Source: Deltaproteobacteria bacterium
GTDB taxonomy: Bacteria > Myxococcota > UBA727 > VGSZ01
Assembly (NCBI GenBank): GCA_016177705.1
Contig: JACOUT010000002.1
Span: 149,604 to 213,603 of the forward strand
Length of the DNA: 64,000 nucleotides
Direction of reading: 5' to 3'
Both the position numbers and the translations under genes were made by a program. The notes beneath the pieces are model-generated. The model was not told the DNA's origin. It searched no databases and saw only the letters and a list, made by a program, of their open reading frames with translations. Below are positions 48,177 to 57,839 of this stretch, piece by piece (position 1 is the stretch's first letter; each line of letters starts with the position of its first letter).

Positions 48177-49583
48177 ATGACCCCGTCCTTTGCCCTCGCG
48201 GCGTTGTTTGCCCTCGCAGCCCAGGCGCCGGCCACCGACCCGCCGCCCGCAGCGGAGCCGCCAAAGGACGAAGCGCCCGCTGCACCACCGGAGGCCACCC
48301 CGCCCGCCGAGGCGCCCAAGGACGCCTCCCCGCCGCCCGAGGCCGTCAAGCCGGTCGAGCCGCCCAAGGTCGAGGAGCCGAAGAAGGCCGAGAAGCCCAA
48401 GGACGAGAAGCTCGCGCTCGTGCTCGGCGACCTGAGCGTGACCCCTCGCGCGCAGTTGCGCGTGCGCGGCGAGTCCATCGGCAACAAGACGCTGCAACCC
48501 GACCTGGCGCCGGCGACCATCTTCACCCACCGCGCGCGCCTCGGGCTCGGCGCGGAGTGGAAGGACGTCGGCCGCTTCGTCGTCGACATGCAGGACGTGC
48601 GCGGCTGGGGCGCCGAGGTGACGGCCGCGCCGCCAGCACCGCAGGACGTGACGCTGTTTGGCAAGGTGGCCAACAGCGTCGACATGCACCAGGCGTTCGC
48701 GGGCGTGTTCATCGGCCCCACCGAGCTGCGGGTCGGGCGGCAGGAGATCGCGTTCGCCAACGAGCGCGTCTTGGGCGCCGTCGATTGGGTGCAGCAGGCC
48801 CGCGCGTTCGACGCCATCTCGATCGCGAACAAGGCGCCCGGCGACTTCGGCTACCTCGCCTTCTGCTCCATCGTGCGCGACCTCGACCACACGCCCACCG
48901 CCACAGCCCCTGGTCTTGCGCTGTGCGGCGTCGGCGTCGAGCACAAGATCATGCCGGCCTTCCGCTACGCGCCGCTCGTCATGGTCGAGGCGACCGACAA
49001 TGAGACGCTGTTGAGCCGCGCCACCTTCGGCGCACGCTTCGACGGCGCCGTCGCCGGCTTCAGCTACGACGTCGACGCCTTTGGCCAGACCTCCTGGGTC
49101 GGCACCGACGTCAAGCTCGCCTACCTCGCCGGCGTGCGCGCGGCGTACGAGGTCGACACCATGCTGAAGCCGAAGGCGGGCATCACCTTCGACTACGTGT
49201 CGGGCGGCGACCCGGCCACCGCGGACGTCGTCACCTTCAACACCACCTACGGCACCAACCACAAGTTCTACGGCTTCCAAGACCTGTTCCTGAACCTGCC
49301 GGTGGACACGGCGAACCGCGGCCTGCTCGACGCCGCGCTCAACCTGGCGGTCAAGGAAGGCCCGTTCTCGGCGCAGCTCGCGGTGCACGTCTTCGGGCCC
49401 ACCGCCGGCGATGGCGGGGGAGCCCTCTACGGCATCGAGCCCGACCTGGTCGGCAAGTACGACCTCACCAAGCAGGTCTCGCTACAGGTGGGCGGTTCGC
49501 TGTTCGTGCCGGTCGGCGAGGCGCTCGGCCGCGGCGATCAGACGACGCCGTGGGCCTTCGCCATGCTCGACGTCAAGCTCTGA
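48177..49583 (+). CDS. Outer-membrane porin, alginate-export-like family
   Basis: 468 residues. Signal peptide MTPSFALAALFALAAQAPA, a Pro/Ala/Lys-rich periplasmic linker (about 20-75), then a beta barrel with alternating strands: VTPRAQLRVRGESIGN, HRARLGLGAEWKDVGRFVVD, GPTELRVGRQEIAFANERVL, and a final strand ending in FAMLDVKL. The GRQE and DWVQQARAFD segments are typical of the alginate-export/porin family, but the substrate cannot be told. GGAGA upstream of the ATG. The 256-base gap to the divergent MORN gene should hold both promoters; it includes the palindrome TGCGTACGCA (48100-48109) followed by a T-run. Confidence 0.82.
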   Translation: MTPSFALAALFALAAQAPATDPPPAAEPPKDEAPAAPPEATPPAEAPKDASPPPEAVKPVEPPKVEEPKKAEKPKDEKLALVLGDLSVTPRAQLRVRGESIGNKTLQPDLAPATIFTHRARLGLGAEWKDVGRFVVDMQDVRGWGAEVTAAPPAPQDVTLFGKVANSVDMHQAFAGVFIGPTELRVGRQEIAFANERVLGAVDWVQQARAFDAISIANKAPGDFGYLAFCSIVRDLDHTPTATAPGLALCGVGVEHKIMPAFRYAPLVMVEATDNETLLSRATFGARFDGAVAGFSYDVDAFGQTSWVGTDVKLAYLAGVRAAYEVDTMLKPKAGITFDYVSGGDPATADVVTFNTTYGTNHKFYGFQDLFLNLPVDTANRGLLDAALNLAVKEGPFSAQLAVHVFGPTAGDGGGALYGIEPDLVGKYDLTKQVSLQVGGSLFVPVGEALGRGDQTTPWAFAMLDVKL

Positions 49584-49598
49584 CGGCGACAGCGCCTG

Positions 49599-50918
49599 CT
49601 ACAACACGTAGCGCGTGAGGTCCTGCTTCTGCAGGAGCGGCGCGAGCCGCTCCTGCACGAAGCGGGCATCGACGATCACGGTGCTACCGCCCCGATCGGG
49701 CGCCTCGAAGCTCTCGTCCTCGAGCAGGCGCTCGAGCACCGTCGCCAGGCGCCGCGCGCCGATGTTCTCCTGCGCGCGGTTGACCTCGACGGCCACGCCG
49801 GCGATCGCCTCGAGGCCGTCGTCGGTGAAGCGCAGCTCGACCTTCTCCGTGGCGAGCAGCGCGGCCTGCTGGCGTACCAGGCTCGACTCCGTCTCCTTCA
49901 GGATGCGCACGAAGTCCTCGCGGGTGAGCGGCGACAGCTCCACGCGGATGGGCAGGCGCCCCTGCAGCTCGGGGATGAGATCGCTCGGCTTACTCATGTG
50001 GAAGGCGCCGGCGCAGATGAACAGCACGTGGTCGGTCTTGACCGGGCCGTGCTTGGTGGTGACGGTGCTGCCCTCGATGATGGGCAGGATGTCGCGCTGC
50101 ACGCCCTCGCGGCTGACGTCGGGCCCTTGGGCGCGGCCTGCGCTCGCGATCTTGTCGATCTCGTCGATGAAGACGATGCCCTGCTCTTGTGCGCGCGCGA
50201 GCGCCTCGGCCTTGATTCGCTCCTGATCGACCAGCTTGGCGGCCTCGTCGGCCTCGAGCACGCCGCGCGCCTCCTTGACCGACACCTTGCGGCGCTTCTT
50301 CTTGCCGCCGCCAAAGGCGGAGGCGAGCGCGTCTTGCAGCGAGCCACCCATGTCGGAGACGCCCATCTCCATGCCCTGGCTGCCGAACATCTGCAGCATC
50401 GGGCCGGTCGACGCCGGCATCTCAATCTCCACCTCGCGCTCGTCGAGCGCGCCCGCGGCGTACAGCTCGCGCATCTTGTCGCGCGAGCGCGCGTCGCCGC
50501 CTGGCAGCAGCAGGTCGATCAGCCGCTCCTCGGCGGCGGCGTGCGCGCGCTCCTTGACCTCGGCGGTGTGCTCCTCGCGCACCATCTGGATCGCCACCTC
50601 GACCAGGTCACGCACCATCGAGTCGACGTCGCGCCCGACATAGCCGACCTCGGTGAACTTGGTGGCCTCGACCTTGACGAAGGGCGCGTTGGCCAGCTTG
50701 GCCAGGCGGCGCGCCACCTCGGTCTTGCCGCAGCCGGTCGGGCCCATCAGCAGGATGTTCTTCGGCGTGATCTCGTCTTTGAGCGCGCCCGTCACCTGGC
50801 GACGTCGCCAGCGGTTGCGCAGCGCCACCGCGACGGCGCGCTTGGCCGCCTGCTGCCCCACGATGTAGCGATCGAGCTCGCTCACGATCTCCCGCGGTGT
50901 GAACACGCGCTCGCTCAT
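49599..50918 (-). CDS. hslU: HslU ATPase of the HslUV protease
   Basis: 439 residues of AAA+ unfoldase. Walker [41 protein letters not shown] with the GYVG pore loop, Walker [13 protein letters not shown], sensor region [20 protein letters not shown], and the C-terminal tail LTRYVL that docks into HslV. Its start overlaps the hslV stop by 4 bases; the two are one operon. It ends 15 bases from the convergent porin gene's end. Confidence 0.97.
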   Translation of the reverse strand: MSERVFTPREIVSELDRYIVGQQAAKRAVAVALRNRWRRRQVTGALKDEITPKNILLMGPTGCGKTEVARRLAKLANAPFVKVEATKFTEVGYVGRDVDSMVRDLVEVAIQMVREEHTAEVKERAHAAAEERLIDLLLPGGDARSRDKMRELYAAGALDEREVEIEMPASTGPMLQMFGSQGMEMGVSDMGGSLQDALASAFGGGKKKRRKVSVKEARGVLEADEAAKLVDQERIKAEALARAQEQGIVFIDEIDKIASAGRAQGPDVSREGVQRDILPIIEGSTVTTKHGPVKTDHVLFICAGAFHMSKPSDLIPELQGRLPIRVELSPLTREDFVRILKETESSLVRQQAALLATEKVELRFTDDGLEAIAGVAVEVNRAQENIGARRLATVLERLLEDESFEAPDRGGSTVIVDARFVQERLAPLLQKQDLTRYVL

Positions 50919-51460
50919 GACGATGCCCCCGCGCCGAGCTCTTCGACGACGACGTTGTGGTTGGTGAAGGTGCAGATGTCGGCCGCGATGTGGATCGCCT
51001 GCTCGGCGACGGTGCGCGCGTCGAGCGACGAGTGGGCGAGCAGCGCGCGCGCGGCGGCGAGCGCGTAGGGACCGCCCGAGCCGATGGCGTGGCAGTCGCC
51101 GTCGGGCTCGAGCACGTCGCCCGCGCCCGAGATGAGCAGGATCTTGTCCTGGTCGGCGACCAGCAGCAGCGCCTCGAGCCGCCGCAGGATCTTGTCCTTG
51201 CGCCAGTCCTTGGCCAGCTCGACGGCGGCGCGCAGCAACTGCCCGCCGTGCTGCTTGAGCTTCTCCTCGAACAGATCGAAGAGCGTGAGCGCGTCGGCGG
51301 TCGAGCCGGCGAAGCCCGCGATCACCGCGCCCTCGTGCAGGCGGCGCAGCTTCCGCGCCGTCGCCTTCACCTTGGTGTTGCCCATCGAGACCTGGCCGTC
51401 GCCGGCGAGGACGACCTTGCCGTCGCGTTTGACGGCGACGATGGTGGTGGCGTGGAACAC
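50915..51460 (-). CDS. hslV: HslV protease subunit
   Basis: 181 residues. The N terminus [20 protein letters not shown] places the catalytic N-terminal Thr at residue 5 after removal of [24 protein letters not shown] and [15 protein letters not shown] follow the family. It forms the double hexamer that degrades proteins unfolded by HslU. GTG start at 51460. Confidence 0.97.
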   Translation of the reverse strand: MFHATTIVAVKRDGKVVLAGDGQVSMGNTKVKATARKLRRLHEGAVIAGFAGSTADALTLFDLFEEKLKQHGGQLLRAAVELAKDWRKDKILRRLEALLLVADQDKILLISGAGDVLEPDGDCHAIGSGGPYALAAARALLAHSSLDARTVAEQAIHIAADICTFTNHNVVVEELGAGASS

Positions 51461-51655
51461 GTGGGGACTCCTTGGGTGCGCTGCTCGGTGCTCGTCGGCG
51501 CGGTGGTGCTGCGCGCAGACCGCCGGCAGACCCCCACCAGGCCAAATTGTGGACTCGTGGAGGACTGCCCCTTACGGTGGAGCACGTGGACGCCGATCGG
51601 TGCCACAGAGGATCGGAAGGCTCAAGGGTCGACCGATTCCAGAGGAGAGGTGCCC

Positions 51656-51829
51656 GTGAAGGGAGACAAGAAGAAGCAGAGCCTCTACTTCCCGGTGGAG
51701 ATGCTCGAAGAGATGCAGCAGGAAGCGGACCGCCAGGAGCGCCCGCTCTCCTGGATCATGCAGCAGGCGTGGAAGATCAGCCGCGACCGGATCATGACCT
51801 ACCCGGCCGTGGAAGAGCTGAACGCATAG
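51656..51829 (+). CDS. Small ribbon-helix-helix-like protein (57 aa), copy 1
   Basis: Short basic N terminus, a beta strand ([20 protein letters not shown]) and two helices ending in [20 protein letters not shown]. The K-Q-S-L-Y-F-P strand followed by two helices fits the ribbon-helix-helix DNA-binding fold. A second copy lies at 53731, with about 65% identity over the core by eye. AGGAGAGG lies before GTG 51656; GTG 51650 is in frame but overlaps that site. No toxin gene is beside it. A palindrome follows its stop. Confidence 0.78.
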   Translation: MKGDKKKQSLYFPVEMLEEMQQEADRQERPLSWIMQQAWKISRDRIMTYPAVEELNA

Positions 51830-51873
51830 CGAAACCCCTCACCCTCGGGCCTCGCCTGGTCGAGGCCTGAGCT

Positions 51874-51899
51874 CCCCTCTCCCGACTTCGGGAGAGGGG
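51874..51899. repeat. Palindrome after RHH copy 1 (terminator-like)
   Basis: CCCCTCTCCCGA (51874-51885), a CT centre, and TCGGGAGAGGGG (51888-51899) form a perfect 12-bp palindrome 45 bases after the RHH stop and 14 bases before the end of the convergent lipoprotein gene. It is a likely transcription terminator for one or both, though no T-run follows. It is related to the elements at 53965 and 32392. Confidence 0.6.
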
Positions 51900-51913
51900 C
51901 GGGGGGAGAGGGG

Positions 51914-53530
51914 TCACTGGCTGCACAGTCCAGCCGGCGCCGCATCGACGATGCCCGCCGGCGCCACGATCTGCCACGCGCCGGCCGAACGCACCAACGT
52001 CGCCGCAGTCCACGCGTCGCCCTCGATGAGCGGCTCGGGCGCGGTGGTGTGCACCACCACGCCTTCCTCCAGGATCTCGATGGTGGCGAGCGTGGCCTCG
52101 CCGATACGATCGAGGCAGTAATGCGCCACCACTCGGTACGTGCCGTCCTCGGGGCCGTCGATGGAGACGATCTCGGGACCGTCGCCGCGCACGTCGTCGA
52201 CGTCGAGGCGCGGGTCGTCGACGCGCCCCAACGTCCCCCACTCGGGCGCGCGGTTGGCGTAGGCGCAGTCGCCGCCCGTCTGCCGACAGGTGGCGGCGTT
52301 GTCGTCCACCAGCTCGGCGCATTGCTCGCCGGTGCAGCCCGCCGGACAGGTGCCGTAGTCGCCGAGCGCGCCACTTGGGCGGATCAGGTGCAGATCGAGA
52401 TCGCTCTGGCCGCAGCAGAGCTGGCGCCGCTGCGTCTCGGTCATGCCGGCGCACTCGACGTCGGTGTAGGCGCGGCAGGCCGCGCCCGCGCCGGTCAGCC
52501 AGCGCAGCACCACGCTCAGGTCGCGCGGCAGGATCTCGACGTCGGCGTCCGAGTAGGCGCCGCGATCGTCGGTGGCGCGCAGCACCACGCGATAGGCGCC
52601 CACCACGTCGGGGGTGACGCGCGTGGTCGGCTGCCCCTGCCCGATGGGCGCCGCCACCGAGGTCAGCGGTCGCTCAGTGACCGCCCAAGCGAAGGTGAAG
52701 GGATCGCCCTCGGGGTCGGCGGTCTCGCTGCCGTCGATGGTGACCGCCGTGCCCACGCCCACCTTGACGACGTCCCTGCGCGTGACCAGCTCGACGGCCA
52801 CCGCCACCGGCGCCAGGTTGACCTCGGCGATCACCAGAGCGGCCTCCTCGCCTTCTGCGTGCGTCACCACCAGCCGATCGTGGAGCAGCCCGTCCTCATC
52901 GAGCAGCGCGGCGTGATCGGCGCTGGGCGACAGCGCCACCGTGACGGTCACCTCGCCGCCCGACGCCACGCTGGTCGGCAGCGAGGCGGCGTCGAGCGTG
53001 AAGGCGCCGCCGTCGTCGAGCGCGGCGCCCTGCAACAAGAGCACGTCGAGGCCGTCGTTTCGCAGATGCACCGCCACCGAGGCGCCTACGCCCTGATTGA
53101 CGGTGCCGAGATCGATGGGCGAGGGCACGATGGTCAGGTGCGGCGGTCCGCCCTGCCCCGACAGCGGCACGCGCAGCTCGGGCGTGTCGGGGTCGTTCGA
53201 CGCCAGCACCAGGTCGGCGGCGACCGCGCCGCGGCTGGCCGGCGTGAAGCGGACCACCGCGTCCGATGCCTGTCCGGCGGCGACGTCCTCGGGCATCGAC
53301 TCGACGCCGAAGCCCTGCCCTTCGGGCTCGATGCGCGCGCTCAGCGTCAGGCGGCCGGTGCCGCGGTTGCCGACGGTGAGGCCTGCCTGCGCCTCGATGG
53401 CGACCGCCGAAGGACCAAAGTCGATCGCCGCCGGCTCGACCGCGATGTCGGCCTCGAGCTCGGTCAGCTCCTCCCCGCAGCGGCAGGAGGCGGCCACGGC
53501 GATTGCGGGAAGGAGCCAGGCGAAGCGCAT
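51914..53530 (-). CDS. Lipoprotein with ASH/PKD-like beta domains (538 aa)
   Basis: Signal peptide MRFAWLLPAIAVAASC with lipobox. Two immunoglobulin-like domains of the choice-of-anchor/ASH type follow (IDFGPSAVAIEAQAGLTVGN, then PSPIDLGTVNQGVGASVAVH). A PKD-like domain comes next (DGSETADPEGDPFTFAWAVT). The C-terminal region is Cys-containing (LCCGQSDLDLHLIRP, CPAGCTGEQC) and resembles the DLDLHLxRP surface domains of myxobacteria. Cell-surface protein of unknown ligand. The frame is open upstream to 53626; ATG 53530 starts the signal peptide. Confidence 0.82.
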   Translation of the reverse strand: MRFAWLLPAIAVAASCRCGEELTELEADIAVEPAAIDFGPSAVAIEAQAGLTVGNRGTGRLTLSARIEPEGQGFGVESMPEDVAAGQASDAVVRFTPASRGAVAADLVLASNDPDTPELRVPLSGQGGPPHLTIVPSPIDLGTVNQGVGASVAVHLRNDGLDVLLLQGAALDDGGAFTLDAASLPTSVASGGEVTVTVALSPSADHAALLDEDGLLHDRLVVTHAEGEEAALVIAEVNLAPVAVAVELVTRRDVVKVGVGTAVTIDGSETADPEGDPFTFAWAVTERPLTSVAAPIGQGQPTTRVTPDVVGAYRVVLRATDDRGAYSDADVEILPRDLSVVLRWLTGAGAACRAYTDVECAGMTETQRRQLCCGQSDLDLHLIRPSGALGDYGTCPAGCTGEQCAELVDDNAATCRQTGGDCAYANRAPEWGTLGRVDDPRLDVDDVRGDGPEIVSIDGPEDGTYRVVAHYCLDRIGEATLATIEILEEGVVVHTTAPEPLIEGDAWTAATLVRSAGAWQIVAPAGIVDAAPAGLCSQ

Positions 53531-53730
53531 GGGCTCGTGATGCCACCCGCGACGACCGCGGCCAAGGCGGGTGGGATCGGTCATGACAGCGCAGGGCGGC
53601 GGCGACCTTGCCTCACGCTGCCTCACGCTTGAGTCGATCTCCGCCCATGTCCTATGGTGCCCTACACTGTTCCACCCCCATGCCCCCGACGCGCGGCAGG
53701 ACCACCCGGCAGGAACACGAAGGAGACCGC

Positions 53731-53940
53731 ATGGCCTCGGCTGATAAGCGAAAGCAGTCCCTCTACTTCCCCGAGGAGATGCTGAAGGAGATCCAAGACG
53801 AGGCGAACCGCCAGGACCGCAGCCTCTCGTGGATCGTGCAGCAGGCGTGGCGCATCGCGCGCAACGAGATCAAGCGCTTCCCCTCGGTCAACGACGTGCT
53901 CGACGGCGGCGAGGGTCGCGACGAGCGCGAAGAGGGGTGA
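53731..53940 (+). CDS. Small ribbon-helix-helix-like protein (69 aa), copy 2
   Basis: Paralogue of the protein at 51656: core KRKQSLYFPEEMLKEIQDEA then RSLSWIVQQAWRIARNEIKR, with an added acidic tail (DGGEGRDEREEG). AAGGAG lies at good distance from the ATG. Like copy 1 it is followed within 25 bases by a perfect palindrome. I recall similar small proteins as common in myxobacteria, but know no function. Confidence 0.8.
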   Translation: MASADKRKQSLYFPEEMLKEIQDEANRQDRSLSWIVQQAWRIARNEIKRFPSVNDVLDGGEGRDEREEG

Positions 53941-53964
53941 TCGCCCGCTCGGAGGTCCGTCTGG

Positions 53965-53986
53965 CCTCCCCCGATTTCGGGGGAGG
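53965..53986. repeat. Palindrome after RHH copy 2 (terminator-like)
   Basis: CCTCCCCCGA (53965-53974), a TT centre, and TCGGGGGAGG (53977-53986). A perfect 10-bp palindrome between the ends of the RHH gene and the convergent LEA-like lipoprotein gene, same family as those at 51874 and 32392. Confidence 0.6.
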
Positions 53987-54022
53987 AAGCGTGTCCCCGC
54001 TCGTCCCGCGAGGGAGGGGGCC

Positions 54023-54982
54023 TCAGCGCCGCGCGAACTTCATGTCGCCGGCGAAGCGGAACGTCTTCTTGATGCCGCGCACCTCGTAGTAGCCCTCGAC
54101 GACGTAGGGCACGGTCGGGCTGCGCAGGATCGCCTTCAGCTCCTTGCCGAAGGCCTTCTCGTTGATGTCGACGGTGGCCTCGTACTCGGCCACCGAGGAG
54201 CCCGGCACCTTGTCGGCCTCGCCCTCGCCCGCCGCGCGCAGCTCCTTGTCCTTGATGGTGATGCTCCAGGCGAAGCGATCGATGCTGACGTCGAAGGGGT
54301 TCTTGTTGTCGAGCGCCACCTTGAAGAAGCCGGCGCCCGCCTGACCCTCGTTCTCGCTCGCCACCTGTGACTCTTTGAGCAGCACGTCGGGCAGGTGGGG
54401 CGGCGCCACGTCGCGATGACCGCCGAGGCGGATGGTCTTCAGGCCGACGCGCGCGCTGCCCTCGATGTGCAAGAGCATCTTCGGCCAGCCGACCAGCTCC
54501 TCGAGCAGCGCCGGGTCGCTCGGCAGCGGCAGCTCGATGACGATGGGCAGCTCGCTCGTGTTGAAGCCGGCGGCGCGGCCGCGGCCGCTGCCAGCGTGGC
54601 GCTGGCCATCGATGGGGGTGCTGCCGCCGCTCGCGCCGCTGTCGGAGGCCTCGCCCTCGAGCTTGTCCTCGCTCTCGGCGCTCTTGTCGCCGTCCTCGGC
54701 GCCCTCGCCCTCGGCGGCTGCCTTCGGTTCCTCGTCGGTGTCGCCCCCCTTGGCTTCGCCGACGATGGCCACCGAGGCCTCCGCGCTGACGTCGACGTCG
54801 CCGCCAGTGCCGTTCTCGACGGCCACCACCACCTCGAGCTTCATCTTGTCGTAGTCGGCCTCGATGACATCGATGCGCCTGATGACCGCGGTGACCTCGC
54901 CGGTCTCGCGCACTTGCGCGCCGGGGCAAGCGGCGAGGCAGCAGAGGGCGAGCAGCGCGGTGCAGCGTGGGAGCGTCGTCAT
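54023..54982 (-). CDS. LEA type 2 / WHy-domain lipoprotein (319 aa)
   Basis: Signal peptide ending in LCCLAAC. An acidic low-complexity insert (EEPKAAAEGEGAEDGDKSAE) splits a first beta domain. The C-terminal part has the LEA14/WHy pattern (GAGFFKVALDNKNPFDVSID, RFAWSITIKDKEL). WHy proteins are often linked to stress or desiccation. ATG 54982 begins the signal peptide; it is divergent from the kinase gene with 61 bases between. Confidence 0.78.
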   Translation of the reverse strand: MTTLPRCTALLALCCLAACPGAQVRETGEVTAVIRRIDVIEADYDKMKLEVVVAVENGTGGDVDVSAEASVAIVGEAKGGDTDEEPKAAAEGEGAEDGDKSAESEDKLEGEASDSGASGGSTPIDGQRHAGSGRGRAAGFNTSELPIVIELPLPSDPALLEELVGWPKMLLHIEGSARVGLKTIRLGGHRDVAPPHLPDVLLKESQVASENEGQAGAGFFKVALDNKNPFDVSIDRFAWSITIKDKELRAAGEGEADKVPGSSVAEYEATVDINEKAFGKELKAILRSPTVPYVVEGYYEVRGIKKTFRFAGDMKFARR

Positions 54983-55043
54983 GGCGCCCGGGTAGCCAGA
55001 CGCGTCTTCGGCGACAACCGGGCTTCTGCTACGCTGCGCCGCC

Positions 55044-57173
55044 GTGGCAACCAAGCCGACCGACGACACCGTGCTGCGCGGCGAGGCCGTGTCGCGCACG
55101 CCGTTGACGCTCGGTCGCTACACGCTCAAGGCCCGGCTCGGCGTGGGCGGCATGGCCGAGGTCTACCTGGCCGAGCAGGACGGCCCGGCGCAGTTCAAGA
55201 AGCGCGTCGTCATCAAGCGCATCCTGCCGTCGCTGGCGCAAGATCAATCGCTGGTGGACATGTTCGTGCGTGAGGCGCGCCTGGCCGCGCGCCTGCACCA
55301 CACCAACGTGGTGCAGATCTTCGAGCTCGGCGAGCAGCAGAACGACGACGGCACACGCGAGTACTTCATCGCCATGGAGTTCATCGACGGCCTCACGCTG
55401 CAGCGCCTGGCAGGCGCCTCGTGGGAGGCGGGCCGCGCCGTGCCGGCCGACGTGGCCATCCGTGCCATCGCCGACGCTGCGCGCGGCCTGCACGCCGCGC
55501 ACACGCTCACCGACGAGGCTGGCAAGCCGCTGCAGTTGGTGCACAGAGACGTCAGCCCCGACAACCTGATGGTGGCCAAGGACGGCGTCACGCGCGTGCT
55601 CGACTTCGGCATCGCCAAGGGCGAGGGCGGCGGGCCGAAGACGCGCACCGGCAACCTGCGCGGCAAGATTCCGTACATGGCACCCGAGCAGATCGAGGGC
55701 CTGCCGCTCGACGGGCGCTGCGATCTGTTCGCGCTCGGTGTCTCGCTCTACTGGCTGCTGTGCGGCGAGCGCCCGTTCGACCGTGGCACCGACTTCCACA
55801 CCATGGCGGCCACCCTCAAGGAGGCGCCGCGGCCGCCGCGCGAGTTGAACCCCGGCATCTCGCCCGCGCTCGAGGCGGTCATCCTCAAGCTGCTCGAGAA
55901 GGACCGAAGCAAGCGCTACCAGACCGCCGCCGAGGTGGCCGACGTGCTCGAAGAGCTGGCCTCGCCCGGCACGGGCGCGGGACGAAAGTCGATGCTCGCC
56001 TTCATCGAGCGACACGCGCCGGCAAACCAGGCGCTCGGCAACCCGCTGTCGGAGGGCGGCGACAAGACCAGCAACACGCGCCCGCTCTCAGGCGCGCAGG
56101 CGGGCGCGCTCGACGCCGCGCTGTCGGGAGCGCCGGTGGTGTCGGCGGCTGCCCCGGCTGGGCTACCGCCGGGATCGCCGCGCGCGGTCACCTGGCCCGA
56201 CGACGCCGCGCACGCCACCGCCCCGCCACCGCCCGCCATCACTACGCTCGCCGACGAGCCGCCCACGTCGGTGGCAGAGCTGCCGCCCGTGCTGCCCGAC
56301 GCAGCGCAGGCGCCTACCGCGCCGCCCGCGCCACCACCGTCGGCCGCATCGCCGACGACGCCGCCGGCGACGCCGGCGGGCAACCACCCGGTGGTCGACC
56401 TGCTCGCGCCGCCGCCGCGGCAGGGCAACGCGATCGGCGTGCTGCTCGCCTTCGTCGGGGTGACGCTGGTGTTCGGCGCGGTCGCGCTCGCCGCGCTGTG
56501 GCTGTTGCGGCACAAGGGCGACGACACGACGGCAGACGCAGGGGCCGCCGTCGTCGACGCCGGCGCCATCGCCGTGCCGTTCGACGCCGGCGCGGCCATC
56601 GCGGCGGCGCACGACGCGGGCGCGAGCGTGGCTGCCACCGACGCCGGAACGCCGGTCGCTGTCGCGGTCGACGCCGGCAGCAAGCCCCCCCCCGTCGTGG
56701 ATGCAGGCGCCGCCACGGCCGTCGATGCCGGCAGCAAGCCGCCCGCCGTCGTCGACGCTGGCCCGCTCATCAAAACGCCGCCGCCCCGCAGCAAGGTGGC
56801 GACGTCGGCCCCCCGCCACATCGAGTTCCGCACCGACGGCGGCCAGGTGCTCGGCCGCGGCGGCGACACGCTCTCCGTCATCGCCGGCACCAAGCGCGTC
56901 GTCGCCGTCGACCGCAAGCGGGGCGTGACCACGCCAATGCCGGTCACGGGCGCGACGCTCGACTACGGCGCGCTGCCGACCGGCACCATCACCATCAAAC
57001 AGGCGCGCGGCATCTACGTCTGGCTCGGCAGCGACCGCTTGACGGGCACCGCGCCCATCACCGCGGTCGCCGGCAGCTACCAATTACGCATCACCGGCAA
57101 GGAGACGCCGATCACGAGGTCGCTCTCGATCACGCCGGGGCAGCAGGTGGTCATCGATCCGGCCGGCGAGTAG
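55044..57173 (+). CDS. Serine/threonine protein kinase with membrane anchor and DAG-repeat tail
   Basis: 709 residues. Kinase domain at about 24-300: glycine loop LGVGGMAEVYLAE, Lys58 in VVIKRI, Glu77 in FVREARL, HRDVSPDN (Asp169), DFGIAKG (Asp187) and MAPEQIEG. A Pro/Ala-rich linker leads to one membrane helix (about 472-496). The outer part has repeated D-A-G units (VVDAGAI, PFDAGAA, VDAGSKPP twice), then a PEGA-like beta domain ending in GQQVVIDPAGE. This build is common in myxobacterial Pkn kinases. GTG start at 55044. Confidence 0.92.
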   Translation: MATKPTDDTVLRGEAVSRTPLTLGRYTLKARLGVGGMAEVYLAEQDGPAQFKKRVVIKRILPSLAQDQSLVDMFVREARLAARLHHTNVVQIFELGEQQNDDGTREYFIAMEFIDGLTLQRLAGASWEAGRAVPADVAIRAIADAARGLHAAHTLTDEAGKPLQLVHRDVSPDNLMVAKDGVTRVLDFGIAKGEGGGPKTRTGNLRGKIPYMAPEQIEGLPLDGRCDLFALGVSLYWLLCGERPFDRGTDFHTMAATLKEAPRPPRELNPGISPALEAVILKLLEKDRSKRYQTAAEVADVLEELASPGTGAGRKSMLAFIERHAPANQALGNPLSEGGDKTSNTRPLSGAQAGALDAALSGAPVVSAAAPAGLPPGSPRAVTWPDDAAHATAPPPPAITTLADEPPTSVAELPPVLPDAAQAPTAPPAPPPSAASPTTPPATPAGNHPVVDLLAPPPRQGNAIGVLLAFVGVTLVFGAVALAALWLLRHKGDDTTADAGAAVVDAGAIAVPFDAGAAIAAAHDAGASVAATDAGTPVAVAVDAGSKPPPVVDAGAATAVDAGSKPPAVVDAGPLIKTPPPRSKVATSAPRHIEFRTDGGQVLGRGGDTLSVIAGTKRVVAVDRKRGVTTPMPVTGATLDYGALPTGTITIKQARGIYVWLGSDRLTGTAPITAVAGSYQLRITGKETPITRSLSITPGQQVVIDPAGE

Positions 57174-57317
57174 CGCGCGCGCACGGTCGGTTGGCGCGTT
57201 CCCCCCGCCGACTTTTTACGCAGCGTTTGCGAATCGGGCGGGCGGTGTTGGCGTTCGGACGAATGACCGACGTCGACTCGCGTCGGACATCGTACCGATC
57301 ACCTTCGGAGGATTCCC

Positions 57318-57839
57318 ATGCTGAAGATTGCGCCGAAAGTTGCAGCGCTCTCGCTCGGGCTGGCCGCGGCCCTCTCGCTTGCGTGCGCCACCACCGAGAA
57401 GCCCAAGGCCAAGCTCGCGCCGTCGACGCCGCCCGCGCCGGCCGTGGCCAAGGCCCCTGCCGGCTCCAACGGCGGCTCGGTCAGCGCCGGCCCGTCGGCG
57501 CCCACGCTGCCCATCTACTTCGACTTCGACTCCGACCAGCTCACCAAGGAGTCGCAGCAGAGCCTCACCCAGATGGCCGCGTTCCTCGCCGCCAACCCGG
57601 CCGCGCTGCTCACCATCGAGGGGCACTGCGACGAGACCGGCAGCTCCGACTACAACCTGGCGCTCGGCGATCGGCGGGCGCGCTCCGCCGTCGAGTACCT
57701 GGAGGCGCTCGGCGTCGCCACCGGCCGCCTGAAGAGCATCTCCTTTGGCGAGGAGCGTCCCGCGGTCGCGGGCGGCGACGACGCAGCGAACCAGCAGAAC
57801 CGGCGCGGCCAGTACGACCTGCGACCCATCACGGGCTGA
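57318..57839 (+). CDS. Pal/OmpA-family peptidoglycan-associated lipoprotein
   Basis: 173 residues: signal peptide ending in LSLAC, a Pro/Ala linker and an OmpA-like domain with LPIYFDFDSDQLTKESQQSL, TIEGHCDETGSSDYNLALGD, RRARSAVEYLEALGV and SFGEERPAVAGG. It should tie the outer membrane to peptidoglycan. No tol genes are near. GGAGGATTCCC upstream of the ATG. The 144-base gap before it shows no promoter I can name. Confidence 0.92.
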   Translation: MLKIAPKVAALSLGLAAALSLACATTEKPKAKLAPSTPPAPAVAKAPAGSNGGSVSAGPSAPTLPIYFDFDSDQLTKESQQSLTQMAAFLAANPAALLTIEGHCDETGSSDYNLALGDRRARSAVEYLEALGVATGRLKSISFGEERPAVAGGDDAANQQNRRGQYDLRPITG

